In this document: one piece after another, positions 33,202 through 43,852 of the stretch | Layout: each line of letters begins with the position of its first letter | Numbering within the stretch: the stretch's first letter is position 1 | Assembly: GCA_039621445.1 (NCBI GenBank) | Contig: CP154956.1 | Coordinates: 77,992,474 to 78,056,473 of the forward strand | Direction of reading: 5' to 3' | DNA length: 64,000 bases | Source: Euglena gracilis | Lineage: Eukaryota; Euglenida; Euglenophyceae; Euglenales | Position numbers and translations under genes: made by a program | Notes under the pieces: model-generated | Seen by the model: the letters and a program-made list of their open reading frames with translations, nothing else | The model's database searches: none | Told to the model about the DNA's origin: nothing

Positions 33202-33330
33202 CGACACCTCGGGCTCCGCACTTTGCCCTTGTGAGGCCATGCCTTGCTCGCCGGCGGTTTGTTGTGTGATTGTTCGCTGCGCTGGGTTAGGAGGTCCTGC
33301 TTAGTGCCTTTTTTCGCCGGAGTTGGCTGA
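33202..33330 (+). repeat. DIRS B left inverted terminal repeat
   Basis: cgacacctcgggctccgcac ... gccggcggtttgttgtgtga ... cgccggagttggctga. Reverse complement of 38354-38457 over about 105 bp. Confidence 0.9.
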
Positions 33331-33493
33331 TTCCTAAATTGCCCTTCGACAACCCAGAAGAAAGGAACTGAGTTTCAAACGAAGGAGAACCAAAAGGAGA
33401 CGTCAACATCAAAAGCATATCCAGAAGAACACGAACCAGAGGAATATCAATTGAGAATTCAAATATCTATTTCAAAAATGACTTCGATGAGCA

Positions 33494-34843
33494 ATGAAGT
33501 GGGGAAGAAACTGGAAATTTGCGGTCGACGTGAACTACCTGGAGCAGCTGTCGCCGCGGCAGCTGGACGACCTGGAGGTGCAGACGACATGTGGCGAACC
33601 GTGGCCGCCCCTCCCCCCCAGATCCCAGTTTCAGAAATTTCCCAGCAGAAAACCCCACCCAGTGACGGCCACGGCCTGTGGACCACAGTGGCCAGAAAGA
33701 CTAGAAGGAAGAAGGAACCCCCAGCCCAGCAGCACCGCCTGGGCATTGGGGCCCAATCAAGCAAGAGAGGGCAGAAGCAGACCACAGGATTCCACAGACA
33801 TGTTCCACAATGGCGCCCAGCCGCCAGACCACAATTCGAACAGAAGTGGAGAAGATGGAATCAAGGCCCAGGTGGAGGCCATGGTGGCCAATTCCAGAAG
33901 CAATTCCCTTCAGGAAGAAGGAGAAAAGGTCTGCCACATCCCCCCAACCTTTCTAACACAACAACCCCTCTCAAGGGAGGAAGGGGGGGCACAGCAGCCC
34001 CCCAGATTTCATGTGGAGCTGGAGACCATTGTCAAACTCAGCCCCATGGAGGGGAAATCAGGGCCAAGGCGGCCAGAGCTTGAATCATTTGCACGGCCAT
34101 GGTGGCCAAGAAGTGCAGGGCCATGGAGGCCATTATCTTCAGGGCCAGGGCGGCCAGAACTCACAGGGCCATGGTGGCCAAAGGGGTGGTCCAGAAATGG
34201 CCCCCCAGAAGCTAAGGTGCCAACCTTATATCAGTCATCTCCAGCAGCCCCAGGAGGATGCCCTAGAGAGGGCAAAGGAGGACGAGGGGGTCAACCCCCC
34301 AAATCATTTAATTCTACCCATGGAAGGGGAAATCAAGGGGGGGACCCTCAGTGGCCCCCCTATGGTATGTCGTCAGGCAACACGAAGGACAAGATGGAGC
34401 AGAGAGCCTGTGAGAGAGAGGGTGAGTGCATGCACACCCCCCCATCCATTACATCAAACTCCAGGGGCACCAAAGGTTGTGAAATGTCCCACAACCCCCA
34501 ACCAACCCCCACGAAATCATTTGATTGCAGAGATAAATTCCATGGAGGAAAAGTGGGGGGACACCCCCCTGCACCAGAGACTGCAAAAAAGTCTAAAATG
34601 GTGGCTGAAAAATGCCCCCCCAGCAACCTGCCAACTTATAAAAGATGCAATTCAACCCCCCTGGGTCAAACCACCAAAATTATCCACGCATCCAAAAACC
34701 AGAGCCAACCTAGATCTGTGACAGGCAGAAAAAATCCTGTTGGATTACGAAACATCTGGATCAATAAAGAGGGTTCAGGATTCAGGAACCCAACATCTAA
34801 TTCCCTTGTTCCTGATATCAAAACCAGAGGGGGGGCAAACTAA
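33494..34843 (+). CDS. DIRS B gag-like protein
   Basis: A 449-aa frame starting at the first ATG after the leader, upstream stop at 33488. N-terminus MKWGRNWKFAVDVNYLEQLS aligns with the frame-broken gag of element A. The body is Pro/Gly/Trp-rich with repeated GPWWP/GPWRP phrases (about residues 185-240), a low-complexity RNA-binding-type tail. I see no zinc knuckle. It overlaps the pol frame from about 34011, as in other DIRS elements where gag and pol overlap. Frameshift is possible in the second half because the overlapping frame is also open. Confidence 0.6.
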   Translation: MKWGRNWKFAVDVNYLEQLSPRQLDDLEVQTTCGEPWPPLPPRSQFQKFPSRKPHPVTATACGPQWPERLEGRRNPQPSSTAWALGPNQAREGRSRPQDSTDMFHNGAQPPDHNSNRSGEDGIKAQVEAMVANSRSNSLQEEGEKVCHIPPTFLTQQPLSREEGGAQQPPRFHVELETIVKLSPMEGKSGPRRPELESFARPWWPRSAGPWRPLSSGPGRPELTGPWWPKGWSRNGPPEAKVPTLYQSSPAAPGGCPREGKGGRGGQPPKSFNSTHGRGNQGGDPQWPPYGMSSGNTKDKMEQRACEREGECMHTPPSITSNSRGTKGCEMSHNPQPTPTKSFDCRDKFHGGKVGGHPPAPETAKKSKMVAEKCPPSNLPTYKRCNSTPLGQTTKIIHASKNQSQPRSVTGRKNPVGLRNIWINKEGSGFRNPTSNSLVPDIKTRGGAN

Positions 34844-35771
34844 ATGGAGGTTCATCAGCGACTGCAGGGAAATAAACCAAAATTTTCCCGTGAAAGCTTT
34901 CAAATTAGATCACATTCAAAACATTTTCCCAGGTTTGGAGAAAGGCCACTGGGCGGCCAAAATCGACCTGAAGAACGCATATTTTCACATTCCAGTGAAC
35001 CCAACCCTAAAACCCTTTCTAAGGCATCAGGTGGGGGGACAAACCTGGGAATTCCAGGCAGGCTGTTTTGGCCTAAATGTGATGCCAAAAATTTTTATGT
35101 CAGTCATGAAGACATTCGAGAAACGTTGGAGGAAAAAAGGAATCCAGGTTTTTATTTACCTGGACGACATTTTACTGGTTGCCCCCACTCAAAATACATT
35201 GCAAAAAGACTTGAACAGGGTTGTAAGAGACCTAATCGACTCGGGGTTCAAAATAAATGTCAAAAAGTCAACCTTGGAGCCCACACAGGTCGTAAACAAC
35301 TTGGGCTTCCAGTTAAATTTCCAAGAGGGAAAAATACAAATTCCCCCACAAAAAGTGAAGACAATAAAAAAGGAGCCTGGGAAAATAGTGAAAAAAGATT
35401 TCATGTCGAAAAGGCAGTTAGCTGCCATTTTGGGTCAAATCAGGTGCAACCTCATGGCCCTGCCTTTTTTAAGGGCTTTCACAGACTCCCTAACAAGATT
35501 TTTGGTAAACAAGGCTGCAGCCCCATGGGATTCAAAGCATTCCATTTCACAGGAAATAAAAGCCCAATTGAGGGAAATAAAAAATCTGCTGGACACCTGG
35601 GGGGCAGACCTTTCCCCCAAAATGCAACAAGGGAGTTGCATTCAGACAGCAGCACCCATGCCTGGGGGGGACTGGACATTCACACTGGAGAAGTTGTCCA
35701 GGAGTTTTGGAGAGAAAACTCCATTTTACATATCAATGTCAAAGAATTACGTGCAGCCATCAGCACAGTGA
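34011..35771 (+). pseudogene. DIRS B pol: pre-RT region and reverse transcriptase
   Basis: Frame 34011-34721 (NHLIAEINSMEEKWGDTPLH, CQLIKDAIQPPW) stops at TGA 34719-34721, and the same frame continues at 34740 with the RT: LIPLFLISKPEGGQTKWRFI, SDCREINQNFPVKAFKLDHI, WAAKIDLKNAYFHIPV (first Asp), GLNVMPKIFMSVMK, VFIYLDDILLVAP (YLDD) and FKINVKKSTLEPTQ, then the MSKRQLAAILGQIRCNLMAL thumb block. The RT palm is complete. The frame runs past the true protein near 35630, where coding shifts to the RNase H frame. Confidence 0.9.
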
Positions 35772-36019
35772 AAAGTCTAAGCAGGCCAGTGGAAACGGTG
35801 TCCCTTTCAGTAGACAATCAGGTAATTTATTATTACCTGACAAAAGGGGGCAGAAAAGACCCTTTCAATAGCCTTCTAAGGCCATTTTTCAAATGGTGCA
35901 TGGAAAACAATTTAACTCTACAAGTGAAATGGGTTCCTTCACAGGAATGCTTAGCAGACCCCATAAGCAGGTGGGAGTCAGACAGGGGGGATTACTCACT
36001 GGACCAGGCTTGTGCCTAG
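35630..36019 (+). pseudogene. DIRS B RNase H
   Basis: In the frame ending at 36019: ELHSDSSTHAWGGLDIHTGE (first Asp), HINVKELRAAISTVKSLS (Glu), VSLSVDNQVIYYYLTKGGRK (Asp of VDN) and LQVKWVPSQECLADPISR. These are the DIRS RNase H blocks. The stop at 36017-36019 lies in the foldback element inserted at 36005. Before that insertion the frame would have continued into the Dam-like domain. Confidence 0.85.
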
Positions 36020-36305
36020 TCGGGTGCTACCCCACGGGGGGGGGGGTGCTAGGGGCAGGCGCCCCATAGCACACGATCCGACCCCCCCCCGGGGGGGGTA
36101 GGGTTTCGGGGGTGCCTGCCCCTAGCAGGCACCCCCCTCCGACCCCGGCGCCGAAGGCGCCGGGGGCCCGGAAACGGCCATTTTCAATGAAAATTTTCTG
36201 GGTCCGGCCCGGACCCCTATCCCCCCCCCGGGGGGGTGCCTGCTACGGGCAGGCACCCTATAGCACCCACCCCCCTCCCCCCCCCCGTTGGTAAGCACAA
36301 GCATG
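36005..36305. mobile_element. Foldback hAT-like MITE 1 (in DIRS pol)
   Basis: 301 bp. Ends CAGGCTTGTGC and GCACAAGCATG (one mismatch) form a terminal inverted repeat. Flanking 8-bp target duplication CACTGGAC at 35997-36004 and 36306-36313 is perfect. The interior has several C-run/G-run hairpins, gcgccgaaggcgc, and aaaattttctgg. Element C lacks an insert at this place. CAGG...CCTG ends with 8-bp duplications fit the hAT superfamily. Confidence 0.9.
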
Positions 36306-36874
36306 CACTGGACCCCCAGCTCTTTCAATGGCTAAGGCAGCATTTCAGAGATTTCATAAATTTGGAAACAGATTTATTTGCCTCCCCAGGCAACAAAAAA
36401 CTGCCCAATTTTGTGGCCCGATGGCCCCACTGGGAGGCCAGGGCAGTGGATGCCCTCCAATGTCCCCTGGACAACATGGGGGGACTTTATGCAAACCCCC
36501 CCTGGTCAATCATTCAACAATTTCTCCCACGATTGAGAATGTTTCCCCAGACCAAAGTTTTGATGGTCACCCCCTTTTGGGATTCAGCCACATGGTGGCC
36601 CCAATTAATAAAGATGAAAGTGCCAGGGACCGACCCCCTGCCTGAAAATCACCCCCTACAGGGGCATGTTCAAAAACTGCAGGAGGGAGAAAATGCCACC
36701 CCCCAGATGGCCCCTCCTTTGCATGATTTGCTCAGGCAAATTCTGGAGGGGAAACAAATTCAGAATAAAACCATTGACGATTTCCTGGGGAGAAACCCCA
36801 GCTTAAAGCGTTATCAAAGCGCTTTTACACTTTTATGGGTAATCTTGGAAAAAATGGGGGTACCCCCCCCCTGA
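36306..36874 (+). pseudogene. DIRS B Dam-like methyltransferase-type domain
   Basis: Reads FQWLRQHFRDFINLETDLFA, SPGNKKLPNFVARWPHWEAR, MGGLYANPPWSIIQQFLPRL (NPPW, the N6-adenine methyltransferase-type motif), TKVLMVTPFWDSATWWPQLI. A linker TIDDFLGRNPSLKRYQSAF leads to a stop at 36874, where a C run causes a frame change into the recombinase. DIRS elements of other eukaryotes carry such a domain between RNase H and recombinase. The role is not known with certainty. Confidence 0.75.
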
Positions 36875-37740
36875 AGCCACACCTGACCAAGTGGCTGACG
36901 CTTTGATACAATTATTTCAATTTTCCAAGTCCGAGGCCCGTAATGCCTACAGTGCAATGCTTTTGATTCCTGGGTTTGGTGGACTGAGATTCCACGCCAT
37001 GTTGGCACCTAACAAGAGGCTCTGGAACCAAAATCTGGAGAAATATGGTGCTTTTTGGGATCCCCTCCCAATCCTCTTGGGGCTGGCCCAAGCCCCCTTC
37101 CCCACTGATATTTGTGCATTACGTACACAACTTATTTTTTGCTCACGAATCCTCTGTTTATACCGATCTTCAGATTTGGAGAAGATCAAACGTACCACCA
37201 GTGTGTTGGGCAAATCAGGCGTAAAGGCCAGAAATTCCATAAGTGGGAAAGAGTTGTGTCCATTCCACAATGCCCCAAAACAAGCCCATTTCATTTGATG
37301 ATGTCTTATGTTGCAGCAACAAGGTCATTCGTGAGACCTGGGGGGCTCCTTCTGATTTCACTAAAACCCCCCTTTAAGCCCATAAGTGCAGACACCATTG
37401 CTTCCATAACTAAAGATTTTTTGGCCAAACATGGGGTGCCCCCCCAGGTGTGGGGGGCCCACTCCACCAGAGGGGCAGGAGTTGGTTTACTCAAAAAATT
37501 GGGCCTTTCTTCCCAAGAAGTTTGTGAAATTGGCCAGTGGAGGGGGGTGGAAGCTTTTACAGCCCACCACCAACGGCTTGGTGCCCAAGGTACCCTGGAA
37601 AGTGCCCTGGCCCCCCTAATTTCAGTGCACAATCAGGCCTCACAAGGGCAAAGTGCGGAGCCCGAGGTGTCTCGTACTCCCTCGAGGAAAACCGACCAGG
37701 GAGGAAGGGACACCGACGGCGAAGCACAAAGACCTTGTGA
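36875..37740 (+). pseudogene. DIRS B tyrosine recombinase, catalytic Tyr replaced
   Basis: Frame 36891-37298: ADALIQLFQFSKSEARNAYS, LLIPGFGGLRFHAMLAPNKR, CSRILCLYRSSDLEKIKRTT (first Arg). After a frameshift near 37215, frame 37112-37960 has CPKTSPFHLMMSYVAATRSF, QVWGAHSTRGAGVGLLKKLG (HxxR) and EVCEIGQWRGVEAFTAHHQR. The last His (codon 37568-37570) stands where element A and other DIRS recombinases have the nucleophilic Tyr. The enzyme would join circular element DNA to the target; this copy cannot. Confidence 0.85.
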
Positions 37741-37741
37741 G
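37638..37741 (+). repeat. DIRS B internal complementary region
   Basis: 37638-37674 is the reverse complement of 33202-33238. 37672-37741 is the reverse complement of 38448-38516 with one mismatch. The two halves meet at tcgtac, i.e. the sequence of a closed circle of the element. Confidence 0.92.
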
Positions 37742-37755
37742 CCCAACCCCCCCAC

Positions 37756-38228
37756 CAGGGAATTTCTTAAGGACCCCCCCCGGGGGGGGTCCAGCCTCCG
37801 GCTGGCAAAAAGGCTGCTGGCTGGATTTGAGCTGCTGGCTGGCCCCCCCCGGGGGGGGGGGGGTCCGGGGCTGGAGCGGGCTGGGCTGGGCTGGGTCGAG
37901 GAAAACCAAAATTTTCTAACACATTTTGGCCATTTTCGACATTTTGATGGCTGGAGCTAGATCAAGGCTGGGGGGCTGTGATGGAGGGGCTGTGATGAGG
38001 GGGAAAAATGCAGGGATAAGTGAGCTGGAGAGCCCAGTTGGCTGGCCGGCCTGCGGCCGGCTGGGCCGGCCTTCGGCCGGCTGGACCCGACTTTATTTCA
38101 CTCGACCCCGGGGGGGGGGGGGGGGCTCCCCCCCCCAACTTGGGCTGCTGGCTGGATTTGAGCTGCTGGCTGGCTGGCTGGACCCCCCCCGGGGGGTAGG
38201 GTACCCTCCAGGCTTAAGAAATTCCCTG
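37756..38228. mobile_element. Foldback hAT-like MITE 2 (in DIRS 3' region)
   Basis: 473 bp with perfect inverted ends CAGGGAATTTCTTAAG / CTTAAGAAATTCCCTG and an 8-bp target duplication CCCCCCAC (37748-37755 and 38229-38236). Interior is GC-hairpins plus GGCTGG-rich tracts (ggctggcc/ggccggc near 38040-38090). The matching interval of DIRS A (21848-21900) has no insert. Confidence 0.92.
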
Positions 38229-38353
38229 CCCCCCACCCATAAAAGAAAATTTGTGTTCAAAAGCCCTCGGTCAGAAAATGGGGGCCAGGGGGGGGAGAGG
38301 GGGGGGACCCCCCCCAGGGGCAAGAAGCCACGTCGCCAAGTCGGAGCAGCATA

Positions 38354-38516
38354 GTCAGCCAACTCCGGCGAGGCGGCACTAAGCAGGACCTCCTAACCCA
38401 GCGCAGCGAACAATCACACAACAAACCGCCGGCGAGCAAGGCATGGCCTCACAAGGTCTTTGTGCTTCGCCCTCGGTGTCCCTTCCTCCCTGGTCGGTTT
38501 TCCTCGAGGGAGTACG
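38354..38516 (+). repeat. DIRS B right inverted terminal repeat and outer end
   Basis: tcagccaactccggcg ... gcgagcaaggcatggcctca is the inverse of the left repeat; the outer part ends ctcgagggagtacga. Confidence 0.9.
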
Positions 38517-38640
38517 ATTCCCCGCCCAGCTGCTCCAATGCCACCGCGCACCGTGTTGCAGCCCATTTTGGGAATACCCCAAGGGCCTTCGCCACGAAGC
38601 TTGTGACACTGTCTTTTAACGCGCCTAAAAGGGAAACGGC
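38517..38640. other. 115-bp segment present only in copy B
   Basis: It lies between the DIRS B right end and the point where the copy A alignment resumes (gggaaacggcagc). It is missing at about 1835 of copy A. So copy A is not a clean empty site. Confidence 0.6.
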
Positions 38641-40033
38641 AGCACAGCGACTGTATCCCCCAAGGGTCTGCCGCCGAGATAAACTGCGTCAGAACTTGTG
38701 CCGTAGGGCGATTAATAACAGCCAGCTCCGGCAAATCAAGGCACAAAAGGGGGACAGCCTAGCCTGCCTAAAAAAACCTCCCTTCAAAAAGCCGGCAAGC
38801 AAGGCATGGCCTCACTTGGCGCTCGTACTTTGTCTGCGAGATTTTTATTGAATTCCGCCGAGCGCTCTTGTGCCATTGGGCTGTTTCCCACGGGTTGCTG
38901 CCTCTTTAAATCGGCACAGGTTGAGCGTTTCCCGTTGAAGTTTTAAAGAAGAAATTAGGGCCAGCCAACTCCGGACACGACAGGCTGTAAAAAGCACCTC
39001 GCCATCTCGAAGTGCGGGGCCAGCGTTGTTGGTCTCTATAGGCCTAAGTGCTCTTCCAACATGCCCCTTTCTCCCTGATCGGTTCCCCTCGAGGGAGTAC
39101 GCAAAGGGGAGGCCTTGAGGCGCTCTTGGGTTATAAAAATGCTGTCGACAGGTTCAAAAACCTTCCACGATGGACCTCATAAGATGTGTGTTGCAGAAAG
39201 GGTTTTCCTATTTTTTTTTGGCTCCCTTGACGGGCAGTTTGTTTGAAACAAATCAAAAAAAAAATAACATTTTTTGTGTTTTTTAAAAACACAAAAAACC
39301 GCCATAGACGGGGCAAAAAGAAATTTCCCCTTAACCATGATTGGGAAACGCAAAGATGAGATTCACAATGGCTTCAAACAAACAAAATGGCAGAATGGCA
39401 AAATGGAAGAAACCTTTTGAGAAAACAACCAAGAAATGCTGGTTTTGGGGTCATTTTTGGCTAACTTTGGGTCTGGTTATGGGGGGAAATTGGGTCAAAA
39501 GCCTGGAATTTTTTGTAATCAAAAAATCCTTTGAGCAAAAATCCAGAAATCGCTGGGGAAAAAAAACACAGAAACACACAAAAAAGGTCGAATTTTGCAA
39601 AATGGAAAAACACAAAAAGAAACGCAATTGCATTCCCCCCGTTTGGGTTCAACCTCGAAATGACATCATGGGGGAGGGTTGCCTATGTATGCTTAAAAAA
39701 AGTTTTTTTGAAAAGTCCATAATGATGACATGATGATGCCATGATGATGGTTGTACATTACCTCGCCCCCCCATATCCTGGCGGGTTGCCAGGTTATTGG
39801 AACCAACTTTTAGACCTGCCACCTGCCAGGTAATTTGGGCCCTTTTTTTCAGTGTCGTAAAAGATTAAAAAGGGGGTGCCAAATTATTGGAACCATCTTT
39901 TTTGCCCCTCCCCCTGCCAAGTTATTCGGCCACAGGAGCAAGCCCCACCAGGTTACTTGGGGGTGGGGATTATGTTAAAAGCCAAAGATAGATAAAAGCC
40001 AAGAAATTTCAACTTTTGCAGAAAATTGCTCAC

Positions 40034-41176
40034 CTCTTGGGGTTCGTGTTCGGGGATATTGTGCATCTGAGCCCATGACTTCCTGGAACACAGGAGCATA
40101 GGAAACACAAATGGCTTCCAGGACACCAAGAGCGCGAGACCGAGATCCAACCAGAGCACATTGTGACCAGATAAACACCCAGTGACTCCAGGTACAGAAG
40201 CCAGCTGCCTCAAACGACCACGCGAGGTGCTGAAGCCCCCATTCTTGCCAATATGGCTGAAAACAGCTTCTCACCCAGCCACCTCAACCCACCCAAAATC
40301 GGCTGAAACCTCATAAAAAACATTGCAGCATTCTGCTGAGCGAACATGCATTCCCTCCCCAGATGGGCTGACAACAATTTGGAAGGCCTAGAAAAGGTGT
40401 GCCAAACAGATACCGAGATTGCAATTCCTCACAGATTCACCTCAGCCCGGAGTGGTTGGCTGGGGTGAGGGGGCAGTCAGTCCCTCCCACATGAGCAGAT
40501 GCTCTCAAAAATATCAATCACGCAAAGAAAACTTGGACAAACCCAAGCGATAGAACAGAATGGACCGCAATGGGGGGTTCATGGCCAGGCACGTCTCCAA
40601 GGCCTGGCTGCCTCTCATGCCGGTGGTCCCCAGCAACACAAAGCAATGTCCGTCAGCCCATCGAATGGAACGGGAAGACAAGCCCCTCTGCGCTGGCAAC
40701 CATGCCTGTCCGACCTCTCTGGGGCCTATCTTTAGGGGCGACAAATGCCGGCATTGCATTCCTTCAGCACTGTGGGGGGGGGGCATCTGTGCGATTTGAG
40801 ACAAACTCACACATGCGAGGGCCTCGGCAAGCTATGAATGGGAAATCCAAAATGTGGTGATGGTCAGGCCAACTTGGGGGGGGGGGTCAGTTTGCAGAGA
40901 AGAAAAGGCGGGCCGACACAAGAGGGGCTGAAATCTGGAACTGAACAGCAAAACCCATTCTGGTCTATGCAAAGAACACACAAAAATCAAGAGAAGTTCA
41001 AACTGTACAGCAGCTTTTATGACAGCATGAGGATTCCAACAATACGAATGGCAAATAACATGATCCCCAAGGATGAGCACCCCTCTGCCAAAAATGATGC
41101 CACTGAAATTGAAATCGGCCACAAGGGCTTTCCTCTTTCGCATATACATATACATATACATATACATATGCATATG

Positions 41177-41226
<50 letters not shown>

Positions 41227-43033
41227 CATATATACACATATATACACATATACATCACATATACATATCCATATACATATACATATACACACACATACGC
41301 ACATGTATATGCACATATGCATAGCCATATACGTATGCATATACATTTTCATACACATATACACAAACATTTACTTTTCCATATATATATATATATGTAT
41401 ATATATATATCTATATGTATACATCTATATAGAGAGAGAGAGAGATATATATATATAGAGAGAGAGAGATATATATATATATATCTATATTATATATATA
41501 TATATATATCTATATCTATATCTTTCTGCACATTTGTGTTCTTGATGGGGAACTCAGAAATACCCCCAAAAAGGCAGAGAGAAACGACAAAAAGTTTGAC
41601 AAAGGAAAGGGCCTAATGGGAGTATACTGAATCAATCTCATTTCCTGTCGACACATGAATTTGCAAGGAAAAAAGCGGGGGAATTGACACATGGCAAATG
41701 TCCAAAATGGGGAGGAAAGCAAACAGAAAGGCAGTAAAATAAAAATGATTCCCTGATTGGCATACAATAGAAACAAACAGTAGTGTAACAAGCCAAATGT
41801 GCTGCATTGCGTTGCAGACTAAATCATAGTCTGCAACGCACCGACAATCGACCCTAATGTGCATCAAAAGGACTTGGATGGAGGGGGAGGCGGCTTGAGA
41901 TGGGGGGGGGGGGCACGAGCCAGTAAGGTGTGGGGTGCGAGGGATTTCTTAACCCGGGAGTCCATCCCATCCGGCCGACTGGAAAAGCTGTTGTTGTTGC
42001 TACGGAAGATGGGGGTCCATTGGTCCATTGTTGTCCAGCCAACTGCCTGGCTGGATCCATCTGGTACCCAGAAGCAAACAGTCCAAATCCAGCCGACTGG
42101 AATTTCTCAGCTGACATTCAGAGAATAAAACTTAAAACTTACAGCTTTTCCACAAAAAAAAATGGGATAAGAGAACACCCTGGGAGACCGTCTGGGAGCT
42201 GCTGGCTGGAAGCAAGGAGCTAGCTGGTTGGCTGGTTGGTTGGACCCCCCAGGGGCCCTTTTCGTCCAAAAAAATGGCAAAAAAAGCAACCAAAATCTGA
42301 ATTATAGCGTGAAGCATGAATTACGGGCCAGGCCGGGCCTTTTTGCCCGCAATTTTTTGTGTAGAAAATTCACATTTTTCTGCAACGAATATAACAATTT
42401 TCAACGCTTTTGAACTAAAAACTGGGGTTTTGGAGAATTTTTCGGACTCCTTGCTTTCTCGACGGTCCACTCCCTCCACAATTTGCAGGGTCCTAAAGAA
42501 ATCCTCTGGTGGGGTGTGGGGAGGGCACTGGAGAGGCAAAGGGGAGCGGGAGCAGCGGGAGGTAAAGCAGGCAAAAGGGGAGGAGGATGGGGCAGGGGCC
42601 CTGGACTGCATCAGGGGGCAAAATGCGGCGGCTGTGTCGGACAATGGTGGGCAGGCACATCACAGAGGAGGAGGGGACTCTGCTCTGAAGATTCTGACAT
42701 GCGTCTGTTTTCGTGGGGCAGTGTGCATTGAAAAACAAAAAAATCCTGGAAAAAAAAACTGCGTGCTTCCAACTCCAGCACTTTCCCTTTGGGCAAAAGA
42801 GAACAGACTCCCTTATTTTTCTGCATTGGGGCCCTGCACATCTTGGTGGACAACCCCAAAACATGTTCCTCTGACCCACTGACGACTCTCACCTTTGCTC
42901 CCCAAGGCGACCAAAGGAGGTACCAGCCCATCCCTGGGGACAGTCGATAGGGCCGGGCCTGGAATGGTCTGCGCCACGGCGTCGCTGAACGACTCCTGGT
43001 CTTTGAGCAGGGCCACATGGATTGGCCCCAGCA
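40034..43033 (-). pseudogene. Candidate spliced gene, copy B
   Basis: Exon 43033-42893 (141 bp) retains the acceptor (actgtgatggg region), the AAAG/GTGAGAGT donor and an open frame with five fewer codons than copy A and a T-to-P change in STVPRDG. The exon ending at 40034 has a 1-bp loss (aaacaccc versus aaaaacccc near 40177) that shifts its frame. Copy B is probably a decaying paralogue. Confidence 0.35.
41138..41520. repeat. CATATA-type microsatellite (copy B)
   Basis: Tandem catata units (41139-41230), then CA/TA mixtures, GAGAGA blocks (41431-41470) and TA runs. Same locus as 11437-11740 but a different dominant unit. Confidence 0.9.
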
Positions 43034-43499
43034 CTGTGATGGGTCACATTCTCACCCCCCCCCCCAAGGTTGCTGTGGCTGCCTGCCCGTTTCCTGAGTG
43101 GCATTGCGACTTGAACAAATTGCTCCTTAGCAACGCAACCCCAAGCAGACCACAACACAAGAATATCCCGAGAATACTCACGTTACACACTGGTTCCTCA
43201 CACGGTCAGTCAAGGGGGAAGAGTCCTAGACCCAGGTGATGAAAAATTACTTCTTTCCATCTGCAGCTATCTGGCCAAAAAAAATCATTTCTGAAAGCCC
43301 AGAAATGTGGAGGATTTATTGGGGGTGTTCAAAAACAAGATTCTTACTTTTGGAGATCTCAAGATTTCTTTCTGGGATCTTCCAGCAAGGCCCTCACTCC
43401 GTACAGGGACAGAACAGCCAGAGACCACTGGAACCCAACAGCACCCCCCCCCGCCATCCGCCTCGGAACCGAGACTTGGTGATGTGGCCCAACAAACAC

Positions 43500-43852
43500 A
43501 GCTCCTGCCATACATTTTTTTACCGACCCCCGGGGGGGGGGGGAGGGGGGGCCACTCCACTTTTCGAAAAACCAGTCAGACACTTTTATCGGGAAAGCAG
43601 CCAGTCACCCCCCGGGGGGGGGGGGGGGGGGGCACTCTGGAATCCAAAGGAAATTTGACCAAAAAAGGGCAAAAAAGGACAAAAAAATCCGGTGCCTTCG
43701 GCGCTGGGTCACTTTAGTGGTTTTTTTTGCTGACCCCCTCCACGGGGGGAGGGGGTCCGGACCAAAACCCAATCAGTCACTCCGAAAAAACCAGTCACCA
43801 ACCCCCCCCCCCGGGGGGGGGGGAGGGGGGGGGGTCGGCCAGTGACTAAGTG
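43500..43852. repeat. CAGTCA-type GC-hairpin repeat (copy B)
   Basis: Counterpart of 13640-13978 with different lengths of each C and G run. Confidence 0.55.

Larger units (their letters stand above)
33202..38516 (+). mobile_element. DIRS-type element B, nearly complete
   Basis: Inverted terminal repeats at 33202-33330 and about 38354-38457, an outer right end to 38516, and an internal complementary region (37638-37741) complementary to both ends joined. Content in order: gag, RT, RNase H, Dam-like domain, tyrosine recombinase. Two foldback elements (36005-36305 and 37756-38228) lie inside, each with a perfect 8-bp target duplication. Copy A lacks the element. Gene breaks: one in-frame stop before RT, a frameshift at the RT/RNase H border, a foldback insertion after RNase H, a frameshift in the recombinase, and His in place of the catalytic Tyr. 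Confidence 0.93.
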
